Assembly: GCF_001437355.1 (NCBI RefSeq)
Contig: NZ_JQBM01000001.1
Location: forward strand, 1 to 64,000
Length of the DNA stretch: 64,000 nt
Source: Weissella viridescens
GTDB taxonomy: Bacteria; Bacillota; Bacilli; Lactobacillales; Lactobacillaceae
Reading direction: 5' to 3'
The notes below the pieces were generated by a model that was not told the origin of the DNA, searched no databases, and worked only from the letters and a program-made list of their open reading frames with translations. Made by a program: the position numbers and the translations under genes. Of this stretch, positions 17,664 through 26,410 are shown piece by piece; position 1 is the stretch's first letter; the number at the start of each line of letters is the position of its first letter.

Positions 17664-18530
17664 ATGACGGTCGCCATTGTAACTGATTCAACTGCGTACC
17701 TAACGGCAGATGAAATTAAAAATTTAAAAATTGAAGTTGTGCCAATTCCGGTCATTATTGACGGCACGACATATCAGGAAGGCATCGATCTTAAACGGGA
17801 ATCGTTTTATGATCTTTTGGCGCAAGCCGAACACTTTCCAACGACATCACAGCCTGCAGTTGGCGAATGGTTAACGTTGTTTGAACGTCTGAAGCAAGCA
17901 GGCTATGATGAAGCCCTTGTGATTAACCTTTCATCGACTATCTCAGGTGCTGGTCAGACTGTGGCAGGATTAGCCACGTCTATTTCTGATTTTAAAGTGC
18001 ATGCTTATGATTCTAAGTTAACTGTTAGGATAATGGGACAGTTAGTCCTTAAAGCGGCTCAGATGGCGCAAGAAGGGGCAAGTGTTGAAACGATTACCCA
18101 TACGCTTGACGCCTTACGCGAAACGATTGATGAATATTTTGTTGTTGATGATTTGCAAAACTTATCACGAGGTGGACGCTTATCTAATGCTTCAGCATTA
18201 GTTGGGACAATGTTAAAGGTGAAACCAATTTTAACATTTGATCCAGAAACAAATTATATCGTGCCTTTTGAAAAGGTTCGTTCAATGAAAAAAGCGTTAG
18301 CACGCACCGAACAACTATTTGAAAATGCGATTGCTGAAGTTGATTACCCAATCCATGCGATTGTGATTTATTCAAATAATGCTGAACAAGCAGAAAAATG
18401 GATGGGTGAATTGCAAACACGTTTTCTAGAAGTGACATTTGAGTTATCTTATTTTGGACCTGTAATCGGAACGCATTTGGGCGCAGGTTCATTGGCTTTA
18501 GGATGGATACGTGAACCAGATTCCGTATAA
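17664..18530 (+). CDS. DegV-family fatty-acid-binding protein (copy 1)
   Basis: A DegV/EDD-fold protein of 288 residues. Family members bind fatty acids; some (FakB) present them to the kinase FakA for phospholipid synthesis. It opens with VAIVTDSTAYL, contains the lipid-contact TTSQPAVGEW motif and a LSSTISG segment, and ends with GPVIGTHLGAGSLALGW. The ATG at 17664 follows AAGGAGGTGG. It is clearly more diverged than copies 2 and 3 next door. No fakA kinase is visible in this window. Confidence 0.92.
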   Translation: MTVAIVTDSTAYLTADEIKNLKIEVVPIPVIIDGTTYQEGIDLKRESFYDLLAQAEHFPTTSQPAVGEWLTLFERLKQAGYDEALVINLSSTISGAGQTVAGLATSISDFKVHAYDSKLTVRIMGQLVLKAAQMAQEGASVETITHTLDALRETIDEYFVVDDLQNLSRGGRLSNASALVGTMLKVKPILTFDPETNYIVPFEKVRSMKKALARTEQLFENAIAEVDYPIHAIVIYSNNAEQAEKWMGELQTRFLEVTFELSYFGPVIGTHLGAGSLALGWIREPDSV

Positions 18531-18554
18531 AGCTACGCCAGTTTTAAAAAATTG

Positions 18555-18563
18555 TGCCATAAT
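18555..18563 (+). promoter_or_regulatory. Extended -10 promoter of degV copy 2
   Basis: TGC-CATAAT extended -10 in the 66-base gap between degV copies 1 and 2; the -35 is weak. Confidence 0.45.
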
Positions 18564-18596
18564 GGTAGTGTAGTTTTTTAAAAGTGAGGAAAAGAA

Positions 18597-19442
18597 ATGT
18601 CAAATGTAAAAATTGTAACTGATTCATCAGCTATTCTAAGTGATGAAGAAGTTGAAGCCTATAACGTGACAGTCATTCCAATGAGTTTAATGATTGATGG
18701 TGAGCTCTATCAAGACGGTATCACAATCGGACGGAATGAATTTCTTGATAAAATGAAAGCAGCGAAAGCTTTACCAACGACTTCACAACCACCAATTGGT
18801 GAATTTACTAAAGTGTATGAACAGCTTGTTTCAGATGGTTCGAGCGTCATTTCGATCCATATGTCAGCTGGTTTGTCAGGAACAGTGAATGCTGCCAAAC
18901 AAGCGGCTGAAATAGTTGATGGTGATATAACGGTTATTGACACAACCTTCATTGATCGTGCCGAAGCTTTTCAAGTTCTTGCTGCAGCTGAACTCGCGCA
19001 ACAAGGTGCCACTACAGATGATATTCTAAGGCAAATTGCTTTAACTCGAGAGAAATCCGTATCGCATATTTTTGTTGCTGAAATGGATAACCTTGTTAAA
19101 GGTGGACGTATTTCAAAGACGGCCGGAGCCGTGGCTAATCTCTTAAACATTCACGCTGGTATTCATATTGAAGATGGCGGTTTTAAGATTGATGTAAAGG
19201 CTCGTGGCGTTAAGGCAATTAAAAAATATATGCATAAACTAATTACAGAAATGCAGTCAATTCCAGAAGGGATGCACCGAATTGACGTTTCACACGCTGG
19301 TGTTCCTGAAAAGGCACAAGCATTAGCTGAGACACTACAAACGGCATTTCCAGATGTTACGGTGCATACGTTTGAAACATCACCAAATTCTGCAACACAT
19401 GCTGGGGCAGGCGCCTTAGCAATTGCTTATGAGACAAAATAA
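18597..19442 (+). CDS. DegV-family fatty-acid-binding protein (copy 2)
   Basis: A 281-residue DegV protein opening VKIVTDSSAILSDEEVE, with LPTTSQPPIGEF, IHMSAGLSGTV, MDNLVKGGRISKTAG and THAGAGALAIAYE. It aligns with copy 3 over its whole length without large gaps, indicating an internal tandem duplication. The RBS is GTGAGGAAAAG. It probably binds fatty acids for FakA; different copies usually prefer different chain types, which sequence alone does not reveal. Confidence 0.93.
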   Translation: MSNVKIVTDSSAILSDEEVEAYNVTVIPMSLMIDGELYQDGITIGRNEFLDKMKAAKALPTTSQPPIGEFTKVYEQLVSDGSSVISIHMSAGLSGTVNAAKQAAEIVDGDITVIDTTFIDRAEAFQVLAAAELAQQGATTDDILRQIALTREKSVSHIFVAEMDNLVKGGRISKTAGAVANLLNIHAGIHIEDGGFKIDVKARGVKAIKKYMHKLITEMQSIPEGMHRIDVSHAGVPEKAQALAETLQTAFPDVTVHTFETSPNSATHAGAGALAIAYETK

Positions 19443-19476
19443 AAGATGATAAATTTACGCGTTATCCAGCTTTCAA

Positions 19477-19506
19477 TTGCCAGGTTTTGTTTAGATATGG
19501 CATAAC
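19477..19506 (+). promoter_or_regulatory. Promoter of degV copy 3
   Basis: TTGCCA (19477-19482), 18 bases, then TGG-CATAAC (19501-19506). The -10 resembles that of copy 2, consistent with duplication of the gene with its control region. Confidence 0.45.
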
Positions 19507-19538
19507 AAAAGAAAACACTGCAGACTGTGAGGAGAAAT

Positions 19539-20384
19539 ATGGCTCAGGTAAAAATTGTGACTGATTCTACGGCCTTGATTAGCCCAGAGGAAGTCGAAAA
19601 ATACGGCATTACGGTAATTCCATTGAGTGTGATGATTGATGGAACGGTGTATCAAGATGGTGTCACCATTGGACGTGAAGAATTCGTTGAGAAGATGGCG
19701 GAGGCAAAAAATTTGCCTAGCACGTCACAACCACCTTTGGGCGTGTTCACTGAAGCATATGAGCGTTTAGCTAAAGATGGTTCTGAGATTATCTCTATTC
19801 ATCTAACTAAGGGCTTGTCAGGGACAGTTGATGCAGCGCAACAAGCAGCAATGTTGGTAAATGCTGATGTCACAGTTCTTGATTCGGACTTTATTGATCG
19901 TGCTGAAGGGTTCCAAGCCTTGGCTGCCGCACAGCTTGCTCAAACTGGTGCTTCAAAAGAAGAAATCTTAGCTAAAATCAAAGAGGTTCATGATAAGACT
20001 CAACTTTATTTAACAGTTGCTGAATTAGATAATTTAGTTAAGGGTGGTCGACTTTCAAAGACAGCTGGCTTTGTTGCTGGTTTGATGAATATTCAAGTTG
20101 GTGCCCATGTTGTTAAGGGAGATATTGAAGTTGAAGTTAAGGGTCGTGGTGCAAAAGCGATTAAAAAGTACATCAATGGAATTATCGAACAAATGCAAGC
20201 TGAACCAACCGGTATTAAATATATCAACTTTGCCCATGTTGGTATTCAAGAAAAAATTGAAGAACTGGCGAAGGAAGTTCAAGAAATCTTCCCAGATGCT
20301 GGTATTCAAGTATTTGAAACCTCACCAACTGTGGCAACACATGCTGGTCCAGGGGCATTAGGCATTAGTTACGAAGTTAATTAA
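19539..20384 (+). CDS. DegV-family fatty-acid-binding protein (copy 3)
   Basis: A 281-residue DegV paralogue with VKIVTDSTALISPEEVE, LPSTSQPPLGVF, IHLTKGLSGTV, LDNLVKGGRLSKTAG and THAGPGALGISYE. The ATG at 19539 has GAGGAGA upstream; a GTG at 19527 overlaps that RBS and is rejected. It has the same length as copy 2 and the same motif spacing. A terminator follows, so each degV copy appears able to be expressed separately. Confidence 0.93.
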   Translation: MAQVKIVTDSTALISPEEVEKYGITVIPLSVMIDGTVYQDGVTIGREEFVEKMAEAKNLPSTSQPPLGVFTEAYERLAKDGSEIISIHLTKGLSGTVDAAQQAAMLVNADVTVLDSDFIDRAEGFQALAAAQLAQTGASKEEILAKIKEVHDKTQLYLTVAELDNLVKGGRLSKTAGFVAGLMNIQVGAHVVKGDIEVEVKGRGAKAIKKYINGIIEQMQAEPTGIKYINFAHVGIQEKIEELAKEVQEIFPDAGIQVFETSPTVATHAGPGALGISYEVN

Positions 20385-20394
20385 GCAAATATCT

Positions 20395-20425
20395 AGCAAT
20401 TAACATCCAGTTAATTGCTTTTTTT
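20395..20425 (+). terminator. Terminator after degV copy 3
   Basis: Perfect 10-bp stem AGCAATTAAC/GTTAATTGCT with loop ATCCA, then a T-run. Confidence 0.93.
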
Positions 20426-20426
20426 G

Positions 20427-20435
20427 TGCTAAAAT
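20427..20435 (+). promoter_or_regulatory. Extended -10 promoter before the YozE-like gene
   Basis: TGC-TAAAAT immediately after the terminator T-run, 33 bases before the start codon. Confidence 0.45.
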
Positions 20436-20467
20436 GGATTAACTATAAAATAAAAGTGAGGGTCATT

Positions 20468-20689
20468 ATGCGACGACCATTCTATACTTGGTTGATGACG
20501 CAACGTAACCTCGTTGCCGCCAATGAAGTTCAAACATTTGCAAATGGGGCCTTTTATGACCAGCAATTTCCAAAGCAGAGCAGTGATTTTGATGAAATCT
20601 CACGTTATTTGGAAGAAAATGCAAATTATTTACATACTGTAACCACATTTGATGAAGCTTGGTCTCAATATTTAGCTTCAGAAATGTAA
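20468..20689 (+). CDS. YozE-family (UPF0346) SAM-like protein
   Basis: A 73-residue cytosolic protein opening RRPFYTWLMTQR, with FANGAFYDQQFPKQSSDFDEISRYLE, the pattern of the YozE_SAM_like/UPF0346 family, a small helical fold of unknown function. The ATG at 20468 follows GTGAGGG. It precedes rbgA by 16 bases and is probably the first gene of a YozE-rbgA-rnhB operon. Confidence 0.9.
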   Translation: MRRPFYTWLMTQRNLVAANEVQTFANGAFYDQQFPKQSSDFDEISRYLEENANYLHTVTTFDEAWSQYLASEM

Positions 20690-20705
20690 TTGAAAGGAGT
20701 GCTCA

Positions 20706-21578
20706 ATGGCACAAATAATCCAATGGTATCCCGGACATATGGCGAAAGCCTTCCGGTTGATGCGCGAAAATATGAAACACGTCGATATCGTGTTTGAATT
20801 GGTAGATGCGCGAATCCCTGCATCTTCACGCAATCCTGAATTAGATGAGGTGCTGGGACAAAAGCCACGTTTATTGGTCCTAACAAAAACTGATTTAGCG
20901 GACCCAGCTCGAACAAAGGAATGGGTACAATACTTTAAGGACCAAGGCTTAGCGGTTGTGGCATTAGATACACGTGGACATAAAACGCCACAAATCATGA
21001 CTAAAGCGGCACGTGAGGTGCTAGCTGATAAGTGGGCTAATTTAGCAGAAAAGGGTGTTAAAGACAAGGCAATTCGAGCCCTTGTTGCCGGAATTCCAAA
21101 CGTTGGTAAGTCGACGTTATTGAATCATTTGGTCACAAAAAATGTTGCAATTACAGGTGACCGTCCGGGGGTAACAAAAAAATTACAGTGGTTGAAGACA
21201 CCAACTAATTTAGAACTTTTGGATACACCGGGTGTGCTGTGGCCTAAGTTTGAGGATAAGCGTGTGGGTGAACATTTAGCCATGACGGGAGCCATCAAGG
21301 ATCAATTGATTAATAACGATGATGTTGTCCTAGGCATGCTAAAATTTATGCGTGATTATAATCCAAAGGCCATCACAGAGCGCTACCATTTGCCAGAAGA
21401 TAGTTTTGATACCATGACTGATGTTGAAATTTTGTTATTAATTACACAAAAACTTGGTTTCAAAGATGATTACGATCGTGCTGCAGAAAGAATGCTAATT
21501 GACTTACGTCGCGGTAAGCTTGGCCAGTATACGTTAGAAGTTCCCGCTGATCATATTGGAGAAGTCGTAGATGACTGA
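20706..21578 (+). CDS. rbgA: Ribosome biogenesis GTPase RbgA (YlqF)
   Basis: RbgA acts late in 50S subunit assembly. It is a circularly permuted GTPase: the G4 motif TKTDLA (about 60) precedes G1 GIPNVGKSTLLN (about 130), G2 region RPGVTK and G3 LDTPG. The opening IQWYPGHMAKA is typical. Length 290 against about 280 in B. subtilis. The RBS is AAAGGAGTG. Its end overlaps rnhB by eight bases (ATGACTGA), the conserved rbgA-rnhB pairing. Confidence 0.97.
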   Translation: MAQIIQWYPGHMAKAFRLMRENMKHVDIVFELVDARIPASSRNPELDEVLGQKPRLLVLTKTDLADPARTKEWVQYFKDQGLAVVALDTRGHKTPQIMTKAAREVLADKWANLAEKGVKDKAIRALVAGIPNVGKSTLLNHLVTKNVAITGDRPGVTKKLQWLKTPTNLELLDTPGVLWPKFEDKRVGEHLAMTGAIKDQLINNDDVVLGMLKFMRDYNPKAITERYHLPEDSFDTMTDVEILLLITQKLGFKDDYDRAAERMLIDLRRGKLGQYTLEVPADHIGEVVDD

Positions 21579-22335
21579 TTCTAGGCAAACAATTGCTCAA
21601 ATCAAGGCAGCGCTTCAAGAAACACCTTCAAATGAATCCGTGCAAATGTGGCGACAAGATGCGCGGACGGGTGTTCAAAAATTGATTGCTCAGTATGATA
21701 AACGGCAAGAAAAATATGCTGAAATGTCGAAAGCTTTTAACCAACGCCTAAGTTTTGAGCAAACAGCCTGGGCGCAGGGCCAACGATTGGCTGGTGTTGA
21801 TGAAGTCGGGCGTGGACCTTTAGCGGGCCCGGTTGTAGCAGCAGCTGTAGTGATTGATGAAACGTTTGACTTGTTAGCAGTGCATGATTCAAAACAATTA
21901 ACTGAAAAGAAGCGATTAGCATTAGATGCACAAATTAAAGCAGAGGTTGTCGATTATGCATTTGGCGTGATTGATGCGCAAACGATTGACGAAGTTAATA
22001 TTTATGAAGCCAGTCGTATTGCGATGAAGCAAGCAATCGAGCAATTAACAGTATCCATTGATGGTCTAGTGATTGATGCGATGACGGTCGATTTACCGTT
22101 ACCTCAGGAAAAATTGATTAAGGGGGATGATCGCAGTATCAGTATTGGTGCTGCTTCCATTCTTGCCAAGAATTATCGTGATCAGCTAATGGTCCAATAT
22201 GATCAGGAGTATCCTGGATATGGATTTGCGCATAATGCTGGTTATGGAACAAAAGAGCATTTAAATGGCCTTAAAACGCTGGGAGCCTCACCGATTCATC
22301 GAAAAACTTTTGCGCCCGTTAAAAGTTATGTTTAA
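21571..22335 (+). CDS. rnhB: Ribonuclease HII
   Basis: RNase HII removes ribonucleotides and RNA primers from RNA-DNA hybrids. The 254-residue protein has a helical N-terminal extension (about 1-65) as in Gram-positive RnhB, the metal-binding GVDEVGRGPLAGPVVAAAV near residue 76, and a C-terminal PGYGFAHNAGYGTKEH. It is coupled to rbgA by an eight-base overlap. No terminator lies immediately behind it; the next hairpin is 170 bases on. Confidence 0.96.
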   Translation: MTDSRQTIAQIKAALQETPSNESVQMWRQDARTGVQKLIAQYDKRQEKYAEMSKAFNQRLSFEQTAWAQGQRLAGVDEVGRGPLAGPVVAAAVVIDETFDLLAVHDSKQLTEKKRLALDAQIKAEVVDYAFGVIDAQTIDEVNIYEASRIAMKQAIEQLTVSIDGLVIDAMTVDLPLPQEKLIKGDDRSISIGAASILAKNYRDQLMVQYDQEYPGYGFAHNAGYGTKEHLNGLKTLGASPIHRKTFAPVKSYV

Positions 22336-22364
22336 TTGCATGTTGGTGACGTCCCTGTTAAAAA
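22336..22364 (+). promoter_or_regulatory. Probable promoter of the P-type ATPase leader
   Basis: TTGCAT (22336-22341), 17 bases, then TGT-TAAAAA (22359-22364). The -10 is imperfect but has the TG extension. Transcription would begin near 22371 and produce a leader of about 200 nt. Confidence 0.45.
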
Positions 22365-22370
22365 GATAGA

Positions 22371-22571
22371 AATGAAATTGGATTTTTTGTTTAAAGCGAT
22401 AGGGGGCTCTTAAAAGACTTGAGTCTTACATCAGGGTAAGTTAAAATTAGATGTGAACAAAATAAACAGAGACTTCTTGAGTCAAAGACGCAAGGATAAA
22501 AATCAAATCCACTATTGATGTTGTCATCAATGGTGGATTGTTTTTTTATCAAAAGTCGGATTGGATAGGAT
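22371..22571 (+). promoter_or_regulatory. Structured 5' leader of the P-type ATPase, candidate riboswitch/attenuator
   Basis: The leader can fold as a multi-stem domain: TGTTTA (22388-22393) may pair with TAAACA (22463-22468), enclosing AAGAC-TTGA-GTCTT (22414-22427) and ACATC...GATGT. A further stem GACT...AGTC (22471-22483) follows, and then a terminator hairpin (22506-22547). CTTGAGTC occurs twice. It does not show the GGGGAGUA signature of the Mn2+ yybP-ykoY class or a T-box. The class is unknown and the function inferred. Confidence 0.5.
22506..22547 (+). terminator. Terminator hairpin directly before the P-type ATPase
   Basis: A 15-bp stem (22506-22520 with 22525-22539, one wobble) with a TTGT loop runs into seven T. 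It ends about 24 bases before the ATPase start, leaving no space for a promoter, so it is more likely an attenuator than a simple end for rnhB. Confidence 0.85.
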
Positions 22572-25253
22572 ATGCGAAAAGAAGATGTACCGCTGTACCA
22601 ACAGTCAGTCGAATCCATTGAAACCGAATTTCAAACGAATTTGAGTAATGGTCTGGATACTGATGATGTTGAGCAACGTTTAGAAAAGTATGGAGATAAT
22701 GCTTTAACTGGTAAAAAAAATACATCGCTCTGGCAGAAGTTTTTGAACCAATTTAAAGATCTCATGATTGGTGTGCTAATTGCGGCCGCAATAATTTCGG
22801 CACTGGTCGGAGAAGTACCAGATGCATTGATTATTATGGCAGTGGTTATATTAAATGCCATCTTTGGGGTATTTCAAGAATCGAAAGCCGAAGAAGCTAT
22901 TGACTCATTGCAAAAAATGTCAGCACCCAATGCCAATGTTCGCCGTGATGGAAATATCATTTCTGTGCCTGCAGCCAAGTTGGTGCCTGGAGACGTTGTC
23001 TTGCTTGAAGCGGGAGATGTGATCCCAGCTGATATGCGCCTAACTATGGCTGCTAATCTACAGATTGAAGAATCTGCATTGACTGGTGAATCTGTACCGG
23101 TGAATAAGCAGGCAGCTCAACTACAAGCTGATGACTTGCCATTGGGCGATCGTACGAATTTAGCTTATATGAATTCAAATGTAACTCATGGCCGCGGTGA
23201 AGGTATTGTTACTGGAACAGGGATGCATACTGAAGTTGGAAAAATTGCTGGTATGTTAGACAATGCGCAAACGACTCGGACACCTTTGCAAGATAGCTTG
23301 GCGCAATTAGGTAAGACGCTAACAGTACTTATTCTAATCATTGCAGTCATTGTCTTTGTTGTCGGAATTTTCCGGTCACCTGAAACAGGTGGTAATCGGA
23401 TTGTGGATATGTTATTAACTGCTATTTCATTGGCAGTTGCGGCGATTCCGGAAGGATTACCTGCCATTGTAACAATTACGCTTGCGCTAGGGACAACACG
23501 CTTAGCAAAGCGGCATGCCTTAATGCGTAAATTACCTGCTGTTGAAACATTGGGTGCCACACAAATTATTGGTTCTGATAAAACCGGGACATTGACACAG
23601 AATAAAATGACCGTTGAAAAATACTATTCCGATGGTCAGTTACACGACGCAAATACGCCTTTAGCTGGATCGGCCAAAATGTTGGCGACGGTTATGGCCT
23701 TAAATAATGACACCCAAATCACTGCAGACGGTGATAAGCTGGGTGATCCAACCGAAACGGCTTTGATTACATTTGATGAATCACAAGGTGAGGATGTTGC
23801 CAAAATTCTGAGTGACTACCCCCGCCTTGACGAAATCCCATTTGATTCTGAACGTAAATTAATGTCAACGCGCCACGATATGCAGGGTAAGCATGTGATT
23901 ACGGTCAAGGGTGCTCCTGATGAGTTGATTGCACGGGCAACGAGTCAATTAATTGATGGCACAATCGTCGAACTAACTGATGTAGATAAACAAAATATTT
24001 TAAAGACTAATGAGGATTTAGCAAAGCAAGCCTTACGTGTGCTAGCTTTTGCTATTCGCGAATATGAAACAGTTCCTGAGGCGCTAACATCAGAAAATAC
24101 GGAATCAAACCTCACATTTGTTGGTTTGGTTGGGATGATTGATCCAGAACGTGAAGGTGTTGCACAAGCTGTAGCCGAAGCGCATGACGCTGGTATCAGA
24201 ACGCTGATGATTACTGGAGATCATAAGGTTACAGCTGAGGCAATAGCGCGTCGTTTAGGTATTTTAGATGATTCACAAGGACCTGAGGCGATTATTACTG
24301 GGGCTGAGTTAGATGATTTGTCTGATGACGACTATCAAAAAAAGGTTGCCCAGTATTCCGTTTATGCACGAGTGGCACCAGAACATAAAGTTCGCATTGT
24401 TAAAGCTTGGCAAAATGAAAACAAGGTTGTAGCGATGACCGGAGATGGTGTGAATGATGCCCCAGCTTTGAAAACAGCAGATATTGGAATTGCCATGGGG
24501 ATTACAGGGACCGAGGTGTCTAAAGGGGCCTCAGATATGGTTTTGGCCGATGACAATTTTGCAACCATCGTGCATGCCGTCGATGAAGGTCGAAAAGTCT
24601 TTTCTAACATTCAAAAGGCTATCCAGTATTTACTTTCAGCAAATCTTGGAGAAGTATTAGCCTTGTTTATGATGACTGTACTTGGCTGGAGCATTTTAGC
24701 ACCGGTTCATATTTTGTGGATTAATTTGGTAACTGACACTTTGCCTGCTATTGCACTTGGTGTTGAGCCGGGTGAGCCGGGAATCATGAAGCAAAAGCCG
24801 CGTGGACGCTCAACTAATTTCATGTCTGGTGGTCTTGGTTCTTCAATTATTTACCAAGGATTACTTGAAGGTGGATTAACCCTATTCGTCTATTGGATTG
24901 GATTAACGTTCCCAATGCATACTGGTAGTGCAGCGATCCATGCTGATGCGCTAACTATGGCATTTGTTACACTGGGAATGATTCAATTATTCCATGCCTT
25001 TAATTCAAAGAGTATTTATCAATCACTCTTTACGATTAAACCATTCAGTAATAAAGCGTTTAATATTAGTATCCTAATTTCAGCTGTGATGATGGCTGGT
25101 ACAATCTTGATTCCTGGTTTGAATGATGTATTCCATGTGACAAGTTTGGACTGGCACCAGTGGTTGACGGTGCTAGTGGCTTCATTCTCAATTATTCCAA
25201 TTGTAGAAGTGGTGAAGTTCTTCCAACGTCGACGTTTGGCAAAACAACAATAG
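22572..25253 (+). CDS. Ca2+-type P-type ATPase (P2A family)
   Basis: A cation-transporting P-type ATPase of 893 residues. Motifs in order: TGES (171-174, actuator), IPEGLPA in M4 (292-298), the phosphorylated Asp336 in SDKTGTLT, KGAPDEL (nucleotide domain), TGDGVNDAPALK, and NLVTDTLPAIALG in M6. M4 and M6 resemble SERCA/LMCA1 Ca2+ pumps rather than heavy-metal pumps; Ca2+ or Mn2+ export is likely. The RBS is poor (AGGA one base before ATG) and an in-frame stop at 22566 excludes an earlier start. It has an unusually structured leader and its own terminator. Confidence 0.93.
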   Translation: MRKEDVPLYQQSVESIETEFQTNLSNGLDTDDVEQRLEKYGDNALTGKKNTSLWQKFLNQFKDLMIGVLIAAAIISALVGEVPDALIIMAVVILNAIFGVFQESKAEEAIDSLQKMSAPNANVRRDGNIISVPAAKLVPGDVVLLEAGDVIPADMRLTMAANLQIEESALTGESVPVNKQAAQLQADDLPLGDRTNLAYMNSNVTHGRGEGIVTGTGMHTEVGKIAGMLDNAQTTRTPLQDSLAQLGKTLTVLILIIAVIVFVVGIFRSPETGGNRIVDMLLTAISLAVAAIPEGLPAIVTITLALGTTRLAKRHALMRKLPAVETLGATQIIGSDKTGTLTQNKMTVEKYYSDGQLHDANTPLAGSAKMLATVMALNNDTQITADGDKLGDPTETALITFDESQGEDVAKILSDYPRLDEIPFDSERKLMSTRHDMQGKHVITVKGAPDELIARATSQLIDGTIVELTDVDKQNILKTNEDLAKQALRVLAFAIREYETVPEALTSENTESNLTFVGLVGMIDPEREGVAQAVAEAHDAGIRTLMITGDHKVTAEAIARRLGILDDSQGPEAIITGAELDDLSDDDYQKKVAQYSVYARVAPEHKVRIVKAWQNENKVVAMTGDGVNDAPALKTADIGIAMGITGTEVSKGASDMVLADDNFATIVHAVDEGRKVFSNIQKAIQYLLSANLGEVLALFMMTVLGWSILAPVHILWINLVTDTLPAIALGVEPGEPGIMKQKPRGRSTNFMSGGLGSSIIYQGLLEGGLTLFVYWIGLTFPMHTGSAAIHADALTMAFVTLGMIQLFHAFNSKSIYQSLFTIKPFSNKAFNISILISAVMMAGTILIPGLNDVFHVTSLDWHQWLTVLVASFSIIPIVEVVKFFQRRRLAKQQ

Positions 25254-25261
25254 CATTGATT

Positions 25262-25288
25262 AAGCATCCCATATTGGGGTGCTTTTTT
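25262..25288 (+). terminator. Terminator after the P-type ATPase
   Basis: AAGCATCCC pairs with GGGGTGCTT (one wobble), then T-run. Confidence 0.88.
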
Positions 25289-25328
25289 GCTTATTGTCAC
25301 TGCTGAATTAAAATGAAGATGCGATAGG

Positions 25329-25358
25329 TTGCCACTATTCCGTAAAGATTGATTAAAA
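25329..25358 (+). promoter_or_regulatory. Possible promoter of dprA
   Basis: TTGCCA (25329-25334), 18 bases, TGA-TTAAAA. The -10 is weak. No ComX/sigma-H cin-box was recognised here. Confidence 0.35.
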
Positions 25359-25404
25359 AAATGGGTCAAGTGTCGTCTCTATTTATGTAAGAGGGAGGGC
25401 AAAT

Positions 25405-26259
25405 ATGCAACGTGAGTTTCTGTTATGGTTGATGTTATTACCAGTGTCATTGATGCAACGCCACAAAATTTGGCAATGGGCGGTGGCGCACCAAAGATTT
25501 TCTTGTCGATTGGCATTTCTTGATGAATGTTCATTCACTTTAGAAATGCGCTATAAATTACAGCAATGGTATACCCATTCAAATTGGGTTGAGCAGTTGG
25601 GCTTACTACGGTTCAAACCGTATCTGACCATTATGGATCCTAGTTACCCGCAACAACTTAAAAATATAGCCCAACCACCGCTAGTGTTATTTTATAATGG
25701 CGATTTAAATTTGATAGAAACTAAAACAGTTGCAATTGTTGGCAGTCGCCACATCAAGGATGCTACACGAGCAATCTTGAAGGCCTGGATACCTGAACTA
25801 GTTAGACAAGGTTTTACAGTAATATCCGGAAATGCAGCTGGGGTCGATAGTGTGACGCATCGCTTAGTCTTAGGACAACGGGGTCATACGATTGCCGTAG
25901 TGGGCACTGGCCTTGAGTGTTGCTATCCCAAAGAACATCGCGCACTGCAGAATCGTATTAGTGAAGTTGGATTGGTATTGTCTGAATACTTGCCTTGGGT
26001 TGGTCCAAAAAAGTGGCATTTTCCAGAACGAAATCGGATTATCGTTGGGTTAACTCAAGATATTTTTATTTGCCAAGCGGCAAAAAAATCAGGAACTATG
26101 GTAACCGCTGAAATCGCTTTGGATGAAAATCGTAACATATGGATTATACCGGGGGACGTGTTAGACGCAGCATATGCAGGAAGCTTTGAATTAGTCCAAG
26201 AAGGGGCGCAAATTTTAACCTCTGTGACAGATTTTACGGAGGTAAACCAACGACAATAG
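25405..26259 (+). CDS. dprA: DNA processing protein DprA
   Basis: DprA binds incoming single-stranded DNA during natural transformation and loads RecA. The 284-residue protein has the Rossmann-like core: IVGSRHIKD, ISGNAAGVDSVTHR, IAVVGTGLECCYPKEHR, PERNRIIVGLTQDIFICQA, KSGTMVTAEIAL. A helical N-terminal region (1-75) precedes it and there is little room for a C-terminal winged helix. The RBS is GAGGGAGGG. The order dprA-topA is conserved in Bacillota. Presence of DprA alone does not prove competence. Confidence 0.94.
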   Translation: MQREFLLWLMLLPVSLMQRHKIWQWAVAHQRFSCRLAFLDECSFTLEMRYKLQQWYTHSNWVEQLGLLRFKPYLTIMDPSYPQQLKNIAQPPLVLFYNGDLNLIETKTVAIVGSRHIKDATRAILKAWIPELVRQGFTVISGNAAGVDSVTHRLVLGQRGHTIAVVGTGLECCYPKEHRALQNRISEVGLVLSEYLPWVGPKKWHFPERNRIIVGLTQDIFICQAAKKSGTMVTAEIALDENRNIWIIPGDVLDAAYAGSFELVQEGAQILTSVTDFTEVNQRQ

Positions 26260-26336
26260 GGTCTGTATTACCCAGAATTTAGGCAGAACAAGGCGTTTTA
26301 AAACGGTGAACGCAATTAAATCTGACACTTGTACCT

Positions 26337-26364
26337 TTGCAATACGTGCTTTCTGGTGTATAGT
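26337..26364 (+). promoter_or_regulatory. Promoter of topA
   Basis: TTGCAA (26337-26342), 16 bases, TATAGT (26359-26364). A small dyad CGTTTTAAAACG lies upstream at about 26293-26304. Confidence 0.6.
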
Positions 26365-26410
26365 TTAGCTGAATGAAATTAATCTATATATGAAGAAAGC
26401 GAGCGCGCAA

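Noticed and set aside
22371..22571. Mn2+ yybP-ykoY riboswitch before the P-type ATPase
   Set aside because: The GGGGAGUA loop and the GCAAGACCU-like partner expected of the class are not present in the leader.
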